Shown: positions 42,501 to 54,446, counted from the first letter of the stretch. The stretch: 64,000 nt of DNA from Apostichopus japonicus (GCF_037975245.1 NC_092563.1:17907594-17971593); one strand, 5' to 3'. Notes: generated by a model not told the origin, from the sequence alone. Numbers and translations are program-made.

Positions 42501-44879
42501 TAGTGTCAGTTTCAGGTGTTTGGATTGTGCCAACTCTGTGAATTAAGTCAATGTTGTCAATATTCTGTCATGGAAGCAAACTCATTTTTGTGTGAACAAA
42601 TGGAGACAAATAACTTGGTAATTAATTATTGGGATTTCTATCTATCGTTCATCCAATTACTTTTCCTTTTCTGTTTTTGCAGGCATCAACACATATTAAG
42701 ACTATACGGATATTTTCACGACGAGACTCGGATATACCTTATTCTGGAGTATGCACCTAAAGGAGAAGTGTACAAGAACCTGCAGAAATGTCGTCGCTAT
42801 GACGACGCCACGGCAGCCAAAGTAAGTTTCTTCTTATTTTCATTTTTAAACCTACTGCATGCATTGGAAAATAGCCAAACAAGTATTGAAAGTTGAAACT
42901 GCATTTTGCATTGGATGGTGACAAGTAGCTTCATTCTCACAACGAATTTTGTAGTATTTTAGCCCACAAATAAGAACTTTAGGTACTTAATGCTTCAGGA
43001 AATTAAGATGTTCAGTGAGAAATTTTGTAAATGAAACTCTCCCGTTGCTAAAAGATTTTCTGGAGTGAAATGGACAAAATGAGACATTGTTCCATAATTA
43101 GTTCATTTCAGCTTATGCAATAGATAGGAAGATTCGGCATTAAAGTTAATAGCAAATGTTCATAAATTAGGACTCGTATATGTTTGTCAAACCATGAGCA
43201 AGAATTCACTGCTGAACGGTCTAGTCTCTGTCTCTTTCAGTACATGGGCCAGCTCGCTGAAGCACTGAAGTATTGTCACTCTCGAAAAGTCATTCATCGA
43301 GATATTAAGCCAGAGAACCTTCTCCTTGGAATCACCGGAGATATCAAAATAGCTGATTTCGGTTGGTCTGTCCATGCCCCATCCTCTAGGTATGTATTCT
43401 CTCTCTTAACGTCTGTCGCATTCAAATCGGTCATTGCATGATGGTATACATGTGAAAAAAGTACTCCAACAGATGTTAGACTTTCAAGAAATGTAAGGTG
43501 AAACTAATATCTGTCTATATTTGCCATGTTATCTATATTAGATTAGATCAACTTTATTAAACCACAAAGGTAATTGCATGCTCGTATAAAACAGGATATG
43601 AGATACAAACATTAAAGTAAGAAGACCTAAAACATACAGTATCAATTGTAAGAATATGAAAACATAAGACATTTTAAAACAGGATATGAGATACAAACAT
43701 TAAAATATGATAACCTAAAACGAACAGTATCAAACAAATTGTAAGAATATGAAAGCATAAGACATTTTAAAACAGGATATGAGATACAATTATTAAAATA
43801 TGAAAACCTAAAACGAACAGTATCAAACAAATTGTAAGAATATGAAAACATAAGACATTTTAAAACATGAAGTAACACAATATACAAAGCTCATGACAAT
43901 GGCAAGAGAGTACAGTCGGAACAGAAGAAACAGCCAGACGAGATCTAACGTTGAAAGTCTCCATTATAAAGTTTGATGCATCGTGTAATGAATGAGGAAG
44001 AATGTCGATTCGTATGAGACTGAGGTAGCCGCCTCTTCCACTTCTAGGAATAACCGCTCTGTCGAAATATTGATGGAGTGGGTGGTTATCATCGCTCATG
44101 ATTCTATCTGTTTTCACTCTGTATTTAAATTTGTCATTAGATCGTGTTATATACTGTTATAACTGTGGGGAGATCAGGCAGGCAGCATCAGCAGAAATGT
44201 GGAATGAAGTACATGTAATAACTGGCAAATAGAATAGCTTTATAGATTATTTACCTCCTTGCTTTGAAAACAGGCGTACCACTATGTGTGGAACTTTGGA
44301 CTATCTACCCCCCGAGATGGTTGAAGGAAAGTCTCACGATGAGAAAGTGGATTTATGGAGCCTTGGAGTTCTCTGCTACGAGTTTTTAGTCGGCAAGCCA
44401 CCGTTTGAGACGGCCAGCAATACAGAAACTTACAGAAAAATTACTAAAGTAAGTCACTGGTCTCTGGAGACTTTCTGTTTTTATTTTCCATTTTTGCACC
44501 GTTTTATGGAATTAAAATTTAAACATAAAAGTGAAAAGTAAACAGCATCCAATTGTTAGTTGCGTACACAATTTCTCAGTGTTACTGGCTTACAGACACT
44601 TGTAGCAAACTTGCTGAGCAGTAATATTAGAGAAAATTCAAAATTTTCAATGATACAACCAATCATTTTTCAATAAATTTATGTAGTTTAATTGCTTTTA
44701 TATGCACTACATCAGATTGCTCCTTGTGCAGTGTCAGAAAAAGAATGTTTCTATTCCGTCTTTTTTCTTTTAATGAATTCTGAAGTTGTAAAATGGATTC
44801 CTTTTTTCTTAATTTTACACAGGTGGATTACACATTTCCAAGTTATGTATCAGAGGGTGCCAGAGATCTGATCCGGAAG
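39509..44879 (+). CDS. AURKA: Aurora kinase (Aurora-A type), 7 coding exons, C-terminus not found
   Basis: Mitotic Ser/Thr kinase of centrosomes and spindle. Coding parts: 39509-39538 (in the exon starting at 39475), 40270-40520, 41692-41883, 42683-42821, 43241-43389, 44274-44448 and 44823-44879. All internal phases join, giving 331 residues. The N-terminus has GPQRVL, resembling human Aurora A GPKRVL, and a KEN box in SKENKDP (72-74). The kinase domain has GKGKFGNV (109-116), the ATP lysine K131, HRDIKPEN (D225), [12 protein letters not shown] (D243), the T-loop RRTTMCGT (likely activating T257) and LPPEM. The last visible exon ends EGARDLIRK followed by GTAAGC. The final C-lobe helices (family pattern LLxHNP...HPW, about 30-50 aa) are not recognisable downstream, so the gene is incomplete here. 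It could be the single ancestral Aurora rather than strictly Aurora A. The upstream gene GALNS is divergent. Confidence 0.93.
40802..41560. mobile_element. hAT-like element with TAATCGATTAC subterminal repeats, Aurora intron
   Basis: Element 40810-41552 (743 bp). The termini CAGGCTCGGGG and, inverted, CAGGCTTGGGG are flanked by CATTCGTA (40802-40809) and CATTCATA (41553-41560), an 8-base duplication with one change. Both ends carry many copies of GTAATCGATTACGATTAC in palindromic arrangement. It lies about 130 bases before the acceptor of the ATP-lysine exon. Confidence 0.85.
43540..44117 (-). mobile_element. Probable 3' end of a non-LTR retrotransposon, antisense in an Aurora intron
   Basis: On the minus strand the frame at 44117-43860 reads [20 protein letters not shown] and then [11 protein letters not shown], resembling the extreme C-terminus of LINE reverse-transcriptase proteins. 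Three direct repeats of about 90 bases (near 43588, 43676 and 43769) follow, then AATAAAGTTGATCTAATCTA as a likely 3' terminus. A 5'-truncated LINE copy is the simplest reading. Confidence 0.55.
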
Positions 44880-45745
44880 GTAAGCCCCATAGACTGATGT
44901 TACTACATCTTGAAGGGCGTAAACTGCAAAAGTTATGGGGATTATCTCATGATGTGCCAACATGCACACCTCACTTGCTATGAGTTTGATATTTTCATGA
45001 TACTGAAAAATCACCTACTAAAAATTCAGATTATTAGCTTGACTAGTCAAGTTTATTTTTCAAAAAATTAAGACCAGTTGACAAAAATTTTATGTCTGAT
45101 TTGTTCTTTGCATAAATGTGGTCAGTACCGCAATAAAAAAGTTTGTGTTTGGCGACCAAATTCTCTGACCTAAATGGAATTATAAAGCAGTCGCTAATTT
45201 GTTTTGAGCAAAACACCCAAGTATTTTGGTAAAATTAACGAAAAAATTTAAAAAAAAAAGCTGCTGTATTTTCAATTATTGATAAATGTCATTGGAATTT
45301 GTTAAACAGAAATTGCAACAATTGAAAGGAATTTCAGAGATCATTGTATTTTGCCCGAATATATTTTCAACTCGTTTCGGGTGAACTCCTCAAAAAGATA
45401 CAATATTCAATACACATTCTTGCCTTCTAGTCAAATCCTGATATATTTTCTTCCTGGAATTGAAATGATCCTGTCACAGAATTTCTCTTTTACCATAAGT
45501 TTTAACGGCCAGTTAAGCAATTTGTAAAACATGAAGTCAATATTAAATTAAAACAAACAGTTTTCTGAAGTGCGTTCCTGTTGGTGACTTGCCCAGCTTT
45601 GCAATTCTTGTTTATCATAAACTTTGATCTGCAAGCTTGAGTGGATTCTTTCTCTGTTTAAGTACTCTACTGCTCAGATGTAAACTAGGCTTCCAATAAT
45701 CAGTGTCTTCATGTCTTTTGATTTTGATTTCCATATATTCGACAG

Positions 45746-47324
45746 CTCCTGGTTCACAATCCATCCAAGAGATTGACTATGGAGGGTATCTGTCATCACA
45801 GCTGGGTGATGCAGCACTCTCGACCAAAACAGGCCGTGAAGAAATCGTGATCAAACAGATTCAATTTATATCTAGTGTGTGTAAGGAGATTGGATTCAGA
45901 GAGAGTGCGCAGAGTTTTGTGCCCAGATGCATATTCAAAGAACATTCCAAGCACACAGGCGGGGACTCGCACCTTCTATGTCAATATAAACTTCAGATAA
46001 TCATACCTGGAGGTGAGATAAGTCTGTCGTACAAGAGGATAAAAGTTCCCAACCGAGGTATATCATTTTTTTTACTAGTGTCGTGGAGAAGTGACCATGC
46101 TGCTTTTTGGTAGTCAGTAAACACTTGTTTGTACATATGATGCAACCATCTTTTGCTGACTTATTATCCATCATAACAGCAAAATTGTTGCATTGATGGT
46201 ATCCATTCGGTGATTGATTATGTTCAAGTTTTTTTTCTTTCTTTTTATATTCTGTAAGGAATTTTGTTTGTAAAAGATTTAGTTTATTGATAATGAGTTT
46301 GACCGAAAAAGTGTTTTCAAATTAAGATTACCAGGTTTTCAAAGACCTCATTAACACTTGATGTAGCTTGAGACAGATTTTTTTTCAGGGGGTGGGGGGG
46401 GGGGGAAGTGGTATGCTTTGTATAAGATCAAATGTTTTTTAATTCTTGAATCAGTACCGTATATAACATGATAAGGTTAAACGTGGATATCCTTCTGTCC
46501 TCACACAGTTAGGTTTATAAAGTTATCAAAACCAAGTAGGGTTCATTCTATATTTGGATTATATATGTACCAAGCATGATCACCTTTAAAGTGAAATATT
46601 TTCAGTTAAAAGCTGGCTCTTCAGAAGCTTCCATCAAAGTGCCGGATTGTAGTCCTTATGCACAGGAAAGTAGTTTCTCTGTAAGAGCATAAACTGATAT
46701 TAAAAGTATCTAAAGTTACAACTCTGTGTCTTGTGAATAATTCAGAGCTTTTTACAAAAAAAATCGGTATTCTGTAGCGCAATTGTCACATCCATTTCAT
46801 GATATATCTTTTGGTGGGATAAGAGTAAAGAGTATCTTGAATTTTTTAAAGTTTTTGCTACATTTTCACTGTGATATTTGCAGTCTTGAGAGTACCCCAA
46901 GGTAACTTCAAAGATAGAGATGAATTTTGTGAAAGTTATTTTCCTCATTTACATATTAATACACAGACATGGATAGTTTCTACTTATTTTTCCATTTCAT
47001 TAAAGTTTTGTATTTCTTTCTTTCGCATTATGAGTATATTTTCTTTTGGATGTCCTTCTGTGTATATAACATTATCTGGACTTTATTACGGTTACCTTCC
47101 TGTGTGATGTTTATTTTGGGATCACTCGCGACGAGGTCCAAAGGTTGATAAAGTTATATTACTTGTGAGTTGTACCTACATTTATTTTCCATTCTTTTTA
47201 AGACTTTCAAGCTGGAGTCCACGGTAAAGTTGGTAAAGTGTCTTCATTTACAGAAAGAGACAAGATTCCTGATAATCTAAGACCACCCACTCTGTTAAAA
47301 AACATTTACAGCATAAGATTGTGA
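45746..47324 (+). CDS. Unrecognised gene, last two exons (3' end)
   Basis: Exon 45746-46057 runs from acceptor TTCGACAG to donor CGAG|GTATATC and is open for 103 full codons. It enters in phase 1 and leaves in phase 1. The exon at 47203-47324 (acceptor TTTTTAAG) continues in matching phase for 40 more residues and ends in TGA. The predicted protein end has about 144 residues and includes GREEIVIKQIQFISSVCKEI, FVPRCIFKEH, HLLCQYKLQI and ISLSYKRIKVPNR, ending in LLKNIYSIRL. Codon use and the alternation of hydrophobic and charged residues look like a real globular domain. I do not recognise the family. No upstream exon was found between it and the Aurora gene, and the phase does not fit a direct join to the last Aurora exon (phase 0). 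It could be a lineage-specific gene or one whose 5' part is missing from the assembly. Confidence 0.55.
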
Positions 47325-50300
47325 ACAAAGGGACTTCAAACAGTATGGCTTGTTTTGTATAATTAAACAATGATTACCATGTTAATCCAGGACTAGTTAC
47401 ATGGATTTGAAACTTTTGGATCGCAAAATGCAAAATACAGTTTTCATAGACATATTTTTCTTTATCTAAGTTAACAATTACTTGCTGAAATGTTTTTTTT
47501 TTGGTTTTTGTCAATTACTGATAAGAATTCTCTGAACTGAATACCGCATAACAATATCTATAAGAAAGTAGTTTACAGTAAGCAGTTCCCAAAGGTTATG
47601 CTTACTAGTTTATTAGTATTGCATAGCCTAATGGATTGAAGGTGTGTACGTAGGTCATAACAATGCTAAAATGCTCCGCTTTTGTTCTGAATATCCATCC
47701 ATCTTGAAGTTAAACTGTACTTTACTGCATTGTGTGTTCGTTACAGTGATTAACGTTACAGTCTTAAAAATGGTCACCAACATCAAAATAGAATGCACCA
47801 TGGTAGTTTGGTTGTAAAGGACATCTAGTCACATTTAGAATGAATGCGGGCCTAGTCTAAGACAAAGTTGACAGGTTCAAATGATCTTTTGACAATCTTA
47901 AAGTTCAAGTCTCTCTTTTTATTGTGTTTCTTGGAAAAATACAGGTAACTATTCTTTTAACTGGAACATTTATCCTCAATTTTCTTGATCATGAAAACTG
48001 AAAAATATTTTCTAGTTGTTAGTTAAGGATTAAATATTGGGTACAATGAACACTCTTCAAACTGTCCTGATTTTTTTGGAGGGCGGTGGGAGGGAGATGG
48101 GTAGAAGAGAGTAAGTTTAGCAAAGCTCTGTTTCTTGGTATAACACAAAACAGGTAACGCAACCTCAGAATACCACAAACTGCATTGAAATCACCATGGA
48201 GATTTGATATAGATAATTAACTATAGATCAAATGTGAAATATTGTTGTATGGAAAGTGTGTGATATGATTCAAGTTTGAGTAAGAATTTTTAATAACAAT
48301 AAAGCTTGGGGAGAGGATAAAGTGTTTAGGGAAATTTCAACCACTAGTTCAACAATCCATAAAACTTGTCACTTTTGATGTCACTTTTGATGTTGCTGGT
48401 TGCCTAAGTGTGTATAGTAATGTTAAAGTTACATGTCAAAGGGTAAATGCCAAACAAGAAAAAAAAAATTATTAGTGCAGTTTTTGTACATATGTTCAAT
48501 AACAAAATAAAAATGCTCACATAACTACCTTAGAAATTTGCTTCTTGTGTTTCCAGATTCTTGTGTGTTTTTCAATTTATTTCCCTGGTTAGCTACTGAG
48601 AATAGGAATAGGATTCTACTAACAGAACTGTCTAGACTGGTGCTAACACATGTCATACTGCAATTGTATAGTTTGTTACTCGAACATTGCCATTTAGTAT
48701 GGCATACATTGAAACCAGAAGTAAACTATGAAAGATCTAGAAAAACATGGCCTAATTTTGTCCACCCCTTCTCAACAAAATGTAGTGTTCCATGAGGTTG
48801 CTAATTCACCCTGCCCCCCCCCCCCCCAGCTTTGGTTTGTATTTTATTTGTGACTATAGTTTCAGATTAAAGGTAGCTAAAATCGTTCTATTTCATCTCA
48901 CCTTTTGCGGTAAAAGAAATTACATTGTTTGCACACAAAGGGATGCACTGCTAGCACTGTTGTCCGAATGTACAACACTTGGAATACGGAGTTTGGGATA
49001 TACCATGAAAAAATAGCTGAGGTTGTGGGGAAACATGTAAGCATAGAACACTAAATTATAGCAGTAAAATAACAACTTCAGATAACTGATTTCATTCATT
49101 CCTTGTATTTTAATATCACCAGCCCAGTGGGCATGACTACTGAATAAGGCAACTATATGGTGTATAAGAACATAATTGAATAAATAACATATATTACATT
49201 CGGAAATGAAACTTGAATCAAACAGTATTTCAATTTGTCAATTCCCAAGTCTGATTGCCCACATCATCATTCCCCCCACTAGCCACCACCAACCCTCCCC
49301 CACTAGCCACCACCAACCCCCTCCCACCACAAAATCCTCTATTACTCAAATCTTAGACTTAACTAGACATTACAGTGTGACCATGGGGCGTACTGGGGTA
49401 CAAATTTATACTGTCTCTGCGCTGGGGGCCTTAAAAAAAAGCCGCAGACGAACATAGCACCCTTTTGAGACCAAGAAGAAATTGGCACTGCAGTCTGGCT
49501 GGGCCTTGGAATGCCTTAGACCCAGCAGTACACAGGTTCCAAATCAGTTAATCGGTAGGCCAATCCACCTATCTGTTTTGCATAAAAAGCATTTCATCTT
49601 CGTGAACTCAATTTAGAAAAAATTGTCAAGTCTAGAATAAGTTAGAGCAATTCAAGATCACTTACAACACACTATTATTGCTGATCAATTTGCTGACTGA
49701 AATCTAGCATAACTTAACCCTGGCTGGTTAATATTACAGTTAGTTAATAATATTACAGTACTGTCTGACAAATATTGTCTGAGATAAAAAGGAAATAAAA
49801 AAAGAACATTTGCCAATCAATTTTGGATACGTTTTCAATCACTGTGAAGCATTTGCAAAACGTTGTAAAAAGAAAGGGAGACAAGAAAACTTACAGTTCT
49901 AGTCTCCTAAATTGAAAACAGCAGTTGTTTTGACACTTCAATTACATGTGGGGGTCGAGGGTGTGTGAGTGAGGGAATGAATTTCCATATGGGGTAGCAT
50001 GTCATACTGTATACATAAAAGGATTATTGTTTTAGTATTATCTTTCATCATTATGTTTAACAAACATTTATTCTAATTTTCTTTTCTGTTTTGGGTGTAT
50101 ATACCCCCCCCCCCCGCCCCGAGTCCATTTTTCTCCACACAATTAGGTTAACAAATACAAAGGTAGTCCTGGCCTAGAAATTCAGGTTACTTTCACTGGC
50201 TAACTGCCATAGGACATTGCCCATGTCAGTAGTGAAATAAGCCCCTTGCATTTTTCTGCCAGTAGCCATTAAAAATATAAACACATGATTAGTTGAGGGT

Positions 50301-50454
50301 AACAATTGCATGATTTCTCTACCAATCATAAGCCCTGGATTACTGCTTCTCATCACTAAACATTTAATGTACTCCTCCCATAAACCTGTAAAGTATTCCA
50401 CAATTCAAGAAAATGCCGGTGGAAACTTGATTTTAGCCAGTTGACATTTTAAGC
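47325..50454. other. Intergenic region between the orphan gene and FAM210B
   Basis: No supported gene. It holds poly-C tracts near 48813-48829 and 50104-50119 and a short CTAGCCACCACCAACCC direct repeat at about 49270-49320. A TTTATT near 50066 could be a distant FAM210B poly(A) signal. Confidence 0.5.
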
Positions 50455-50890
50455 ACTTACACTTTATAGCCAGTGGAGAAAATTGTGAAATTCATTCTTG
50501 CTAAAGTCCAATTCAATCCACATTTTAATAATATCTCAACTTTCTCTTTGCTCACATGACTAAAAGAGTCATCATATTTCATGTACACTAATTGTGAACT
50601 CGTATTAAGTAAACAACAAATCTATGTGATATAATTTCTGTTGTATCTTGATATGACTGTTTAAACTCTCACACATTTTATAGTCAGTTATTATGGAATT
50701 CATTGTTGCCAAAGTTCAATTCAATCCACAGTTGAATAATATCTCAAATTTCTCTTTGACTCATTTGACTAATTAGAGTTATGATATTGGCATATGTACA
50801 CTAATTGTGAACTGGTATTAAGTAAACAACAAATCTATGTGATGTAATTTCTGTTGTATCTTGATATGACTGTTTAAAACTCTCACACAT
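50455..50890. repeat. Direct tandem duplication of about 220 bp just 3' of FAM210B
   Basis: Two adjacent copies (about 50455-50670 and 50676-50890) share AATTCAATCCACA, GTACACTAATTGTGAACT, AAGTAAACAACAAATCTATG and CTTGATATGACTGTTTAAA. If FAM210B has a 3' UTR of ordinary length, the duplication lies in it. Confidence 0.85.
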
Positions 50891-50965
50891 GTTATGTGAA
50901 CTAAATAATGGAGTTACAACTCACACCTCTTCTTTTTTTACAGCTGATTCAATACCTCTATCAAA

Positions 50966-53900
50966 TCAAGATTTGGCAGCCTTTTTCAATTTTAGAAATC
51001 CGACTGATCGTAAATATCTAACAATGAAAGGAGTGCAGGTTAACGTGACGGCAATTCGAACAGGAGCAAACACTTTGTGGACACCGTACGCGACTACAAA
51101 TGTGCTGGCCCCTGCGGCTAGCTTGGATGAGATGATATCCTCCCCAAAGTGTAGCATCTTCAGCAAGCTTTTGACATCAAGCCCACTGTGAGAGAAACAA
51201 AAGAAGTAAAACGGGGGTAAAGGATGACATAATATTTGAGAGGTAGTGATGTGTTCCTTCATCCAAAACTCTCTCCATGTTTGGTCTGCTATGTAACCAA
51301 AGCTACCAAGAATTCCTTAAATAAAATTACAGTTGATGACACAAAGAAACCTCATACATATTTCTTTACCCCAAATGAAGACAAACGAGCAAGTAATACA
51401 TAATTCCATTCGTTTTGTAAAGTTTTGTCTTTCATAATAACATGTAAAAAATTTAATTTCCTCATCATCATAGGTGTTATCTTCAAAAATGAAATATCCA
51501 CATGTCACTTGTCATTTAGCCTCTGAAGAAGATCCTGCTAGGATCGAAACGTCAGGCCAACTTACTTTTCCACATAAAAACATGTAATAAGCAAACTAGA
51601 ATATTTCAAAATCTGTCAGTTTGCACTTCAAATTATCTGAAAAGAAACTTAATTACACATACCATTAATGTAGTATATATTTGTGGTATGTTTATTAGTA
51701 AGAAATGTGGATATTTCATTATTGAAAATAACACTGATGATGATGACCTTAAATTTTAAGTCAGCTCTACTGTCTGGTATATGATGTCCAGAATAAGGAC
51801 TTCCTAAGAAGAATCTTTCCCAAAATTTTGCACAGAAAACTACGACTGTCTAAATAAAGTACAGTAGTTGAATGTCACAGCCATGGTGAAATTAATGTGA
51901 GAATTGGGACAATTTCAAATGTTTCTTTTTTTTTCTCTCTCAACCTGTAAAACCAATAATGACATGCTCTGATGTAGGCAGCATTGCTAAGTGTACAAAC
52001 TGTGCAAGATTCTATGACCTGAACAAATGATTTTAGCTAAAGATGCAAAGTTTTCAAACTGCTCGCGAATACAACCTTTTCATATACATGCGAAATAACA
52101 AAACAGTATGTGACGTAGATGGAAACACTCAGTGATGTTGTTGTAATTCTTCATTAAGCATTAATAAATTAAAATGACAAAGAGAATTTAAAATGTTAAA
52201 AGAAACTTGAGCAAAAGCTGCATTTGATATTGAAACTGTTAAACTGAATAATCAACAGGGTATGAACTATGAAGAGCTCCTAAAATGGCATGACCTGCTT
52301 TTAACATTGTTTACTGCCATAACAACAATTAATGAGGATGGAAGTAGTGCCAAATAACAACAGCATGACAATCTAATATGTGTTTCTTAAAAAACCAGAG
52401 AAAGTTTATGAACTAGAATGGTTTAAACATATGGATTCCATGGCATAAATAGTGGAATCTCTAAGAAATCTGACATCTGAAGATTCCCTTCTTGAATTAT
52501 CATGCTATAAATACCTTTTTTTATTGTTTAACCTCTGCTGACCTCCAAACGAACTTTTTACCTTCACACAAAACAATAGGGTTCACCCTCCTAAATAAAA
52601 GACCTCAACAACCAAAAGTATATATAATCAATCCACATTTCCCAGCTTGAGATATACTCTCTTCAAAGTTACTATGTTGAGCTCTGCTAATCTCAGAATA
52701 AAGCATGAATACATATTTTTTTTTAAAGTTTGTATTACTGAAGTTGATTTTATTTTGTGTTTATGTGTTATGTTATAAAGTTTATGTTATTAAAGTTTAT
52801 GTTACTGTTTCATAACCTTATTTCCCTCTCCACAAGTTCTATAGCGAAATTCCATACTGACTAGATACACAATTTTACTTCTACTCCAAGGTAGGGGGTA
52901 CTGTAATTAGTATCAACTTTCAGCCCACTGTTTATATGCAAATCAAGTTAAGATGGGTATATCTGCTACTGTATGAAAGGGTGATTGATTAGGCTCAGCA
53001 ACAATATGTAGTTTGAACAGTAACAAGATTTCTTTAAAAAAAAATGAAGCATCCATTGTGATATTAAAGCGAAAACCATTATGCGAGGAAGTGAGTTTGA
53101 CGGTGAGAGAAGTTGAATACACAGCTGCAAACAATTTCAACAATAATGTATATCCATCGTGCAAAAGAATTGCTCTTATTAATTATTCAAATTTCACGGT
53201 GAATTTTCTACATTATGTAATGTCATTCAAATGCATATATGCCATGGGAACCTGCAAGGTTAAAAGCACATTTGTTGCACACTGTAGTGTCCCAGGGTAG
53301 TACTGTTTGAATGGTGCACACTTTGGTGTATTGCTGTGACAAGTCACCAATGGTTAACTGTAGTAAAGTGAGCAGGCCTTAGCCTAATAGACAAGACTGT
53401 AAACCTAAAATTGTTTTAGTTGTTTAAGTAGTAGAAATTTAGGTAAGAATTATCTAAGCATAACTAGGATGGTTTGGTGAGGTAACATGTGCATTGGTAA
53501 TGCTCCATCACATTACAAACATGGATCAAACTATAGTTAATACAACCAGCTATTTAATTTCAACACTTCCCTACAAAAAGCATGATTTCATGACTCTCAA
53601 AAGGGAATAGTTACCTGCCAAAGAAAAAATGGAAAGACAAAAAATATGATAAAGAGCAAATTATGAGTGTATGTTTTTTTTGTGGTTACTTCACCTTGAA
53701 ACTGCCAGATAAAAGCCTCCAAGTGACATGAGCGATATGCAGACATGAAATATAATGACTGTTGAACCGTAATCTCTAACTGCCAGCTTTAGACGTTGCC
53801 TTTGTGTCAGACTCACCTGACCATCAGGTGCAGCACTTGAACTATAGGAACGCCCACTAGACCCTTGGGCCACATCGGCCATCGCCAACTTGCCAAACAT

Positions 53901-54446
53901 GGAGTTCGTCCGGCAGTATTTGGTACTCCCAGGAAGGCAGGTTCCTTGCAGGATACATGCAATATCTTCCGACCACAACTGGTGTGCTGTTTGTCTTCCG
54001 CTGTTTTTGGCTCCCTCTAGCGAAAAGTGTCTACTCACGTCGGAACTCGCCGTGTTTGGTAGGAATGGTCTGAGGGTGTGGAATGAACTTCTCTGAGTGC
54101 TGAGGGAACTCTGATTAATGTCATACAGGGAGGGTTTACCAAACATGGAGTTTGTACGGCAGTACCTGGTACTACCTGGCATGCAACTGCCCTGGAGTAT
54201 GCAGGCCATATCTTCCGACCATGGTTCGTATGCACCGAAAGGCGCTTTTCCCTGCCGACTGTGCAAACATCTACTACCTGTGGATGGCCGGGTATATTCT
54301 GTTCCCAAGAACTGAGTGGGTTCTCTTTGTTGAGCAACTTGCCCAGATGTGGCTGACCCCACTAAAGGTTTATACATCAGTTGACTGAAACAGTTGGGTT
54401 TCACAGTGACTCTGATAGCATTGAGGCTCATTTGAACCACAGCCAT
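50966..54446 (-). CDS. FAM210B: FAM210B-like mitochondrial membrane protein, 2 exons, 323 aa
   Basis: Exon 1 is 54446-53695 and exon 2 is 51185-50966 on the minus strand; they join in phase 2 (TCA AG|T GGG) to give 323 residues and a TGA stop. The C-terminal 100 residues match the FAM210/DUF1279 domain: RDYGSTVIIFHVCISLMSLG (224-243), then in exon 2 SKLAAGASTFVVAYGVHKVF and APVRIAVTL, with two membrane-spanning stretches. The match is closer to FAM210B than FAM210A. Family knowledge: a mitochondrial membrane protein linked to metabolism and erythroid maturation in vertebrates. The first 220 residues are long for FAM210B (human about 192 aa in all). They contain a 33-residue segment twice, at about 75-107 and 157-189, sharing ACILQG and YCRTNSMFGK. 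The N-terminus is basic and hydroxyl-rich, consistent with a targeting sequence. It is convergent with the Aurora gene, as in human. Confidence 0.92.
51186..53694 (-). other. FAM210B intron
   Basis: A 2.5-kb intron between exons 1 and 2, with donor TCAAG|GTGAAG and acceptor CTCTCACAG|TGGG. It contains the hammerhead-like motif near 51520 and short AAAGTTTATGTTA direct repeats near 52775-52803. No additional exon was recognised. Confidence 0.8.
51515..51565 (+). other. Hammerhead-ribozyme-like motif in the FAM210B intron
   Basis: Read on the plus strand: GCCT, then CTGAAGA, an extra A, a perfect GATCCT-GCT-AGGATC hairpin, GAAAC, GTC and AGGC. This contains the CUGANGA and GAAA core boxes, and GCCT/AGGC can form stem I around a GUC cleavage site; stem III would be almost absent. 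Hammerheads with minimal stem III are known in Penelope-like retroelements. The extra A after CUGANGA is non-canonical, so activity is uncertain. Confidence 0.45.

Noticed and set aside
50944-51191. Plus-strand open frame of about 82 codons with acceptor TTTACAG that would join in phase with the orphan exon ending at 46057
   Set aside because: It is exactly antisense to FAM210B exon 2, whose peptide (SKLAAGASTFVVAYGVHKVF) is clearly conserved. The phase match is coincidental, and 47203-47324 is a better continuation of the orphan gene.
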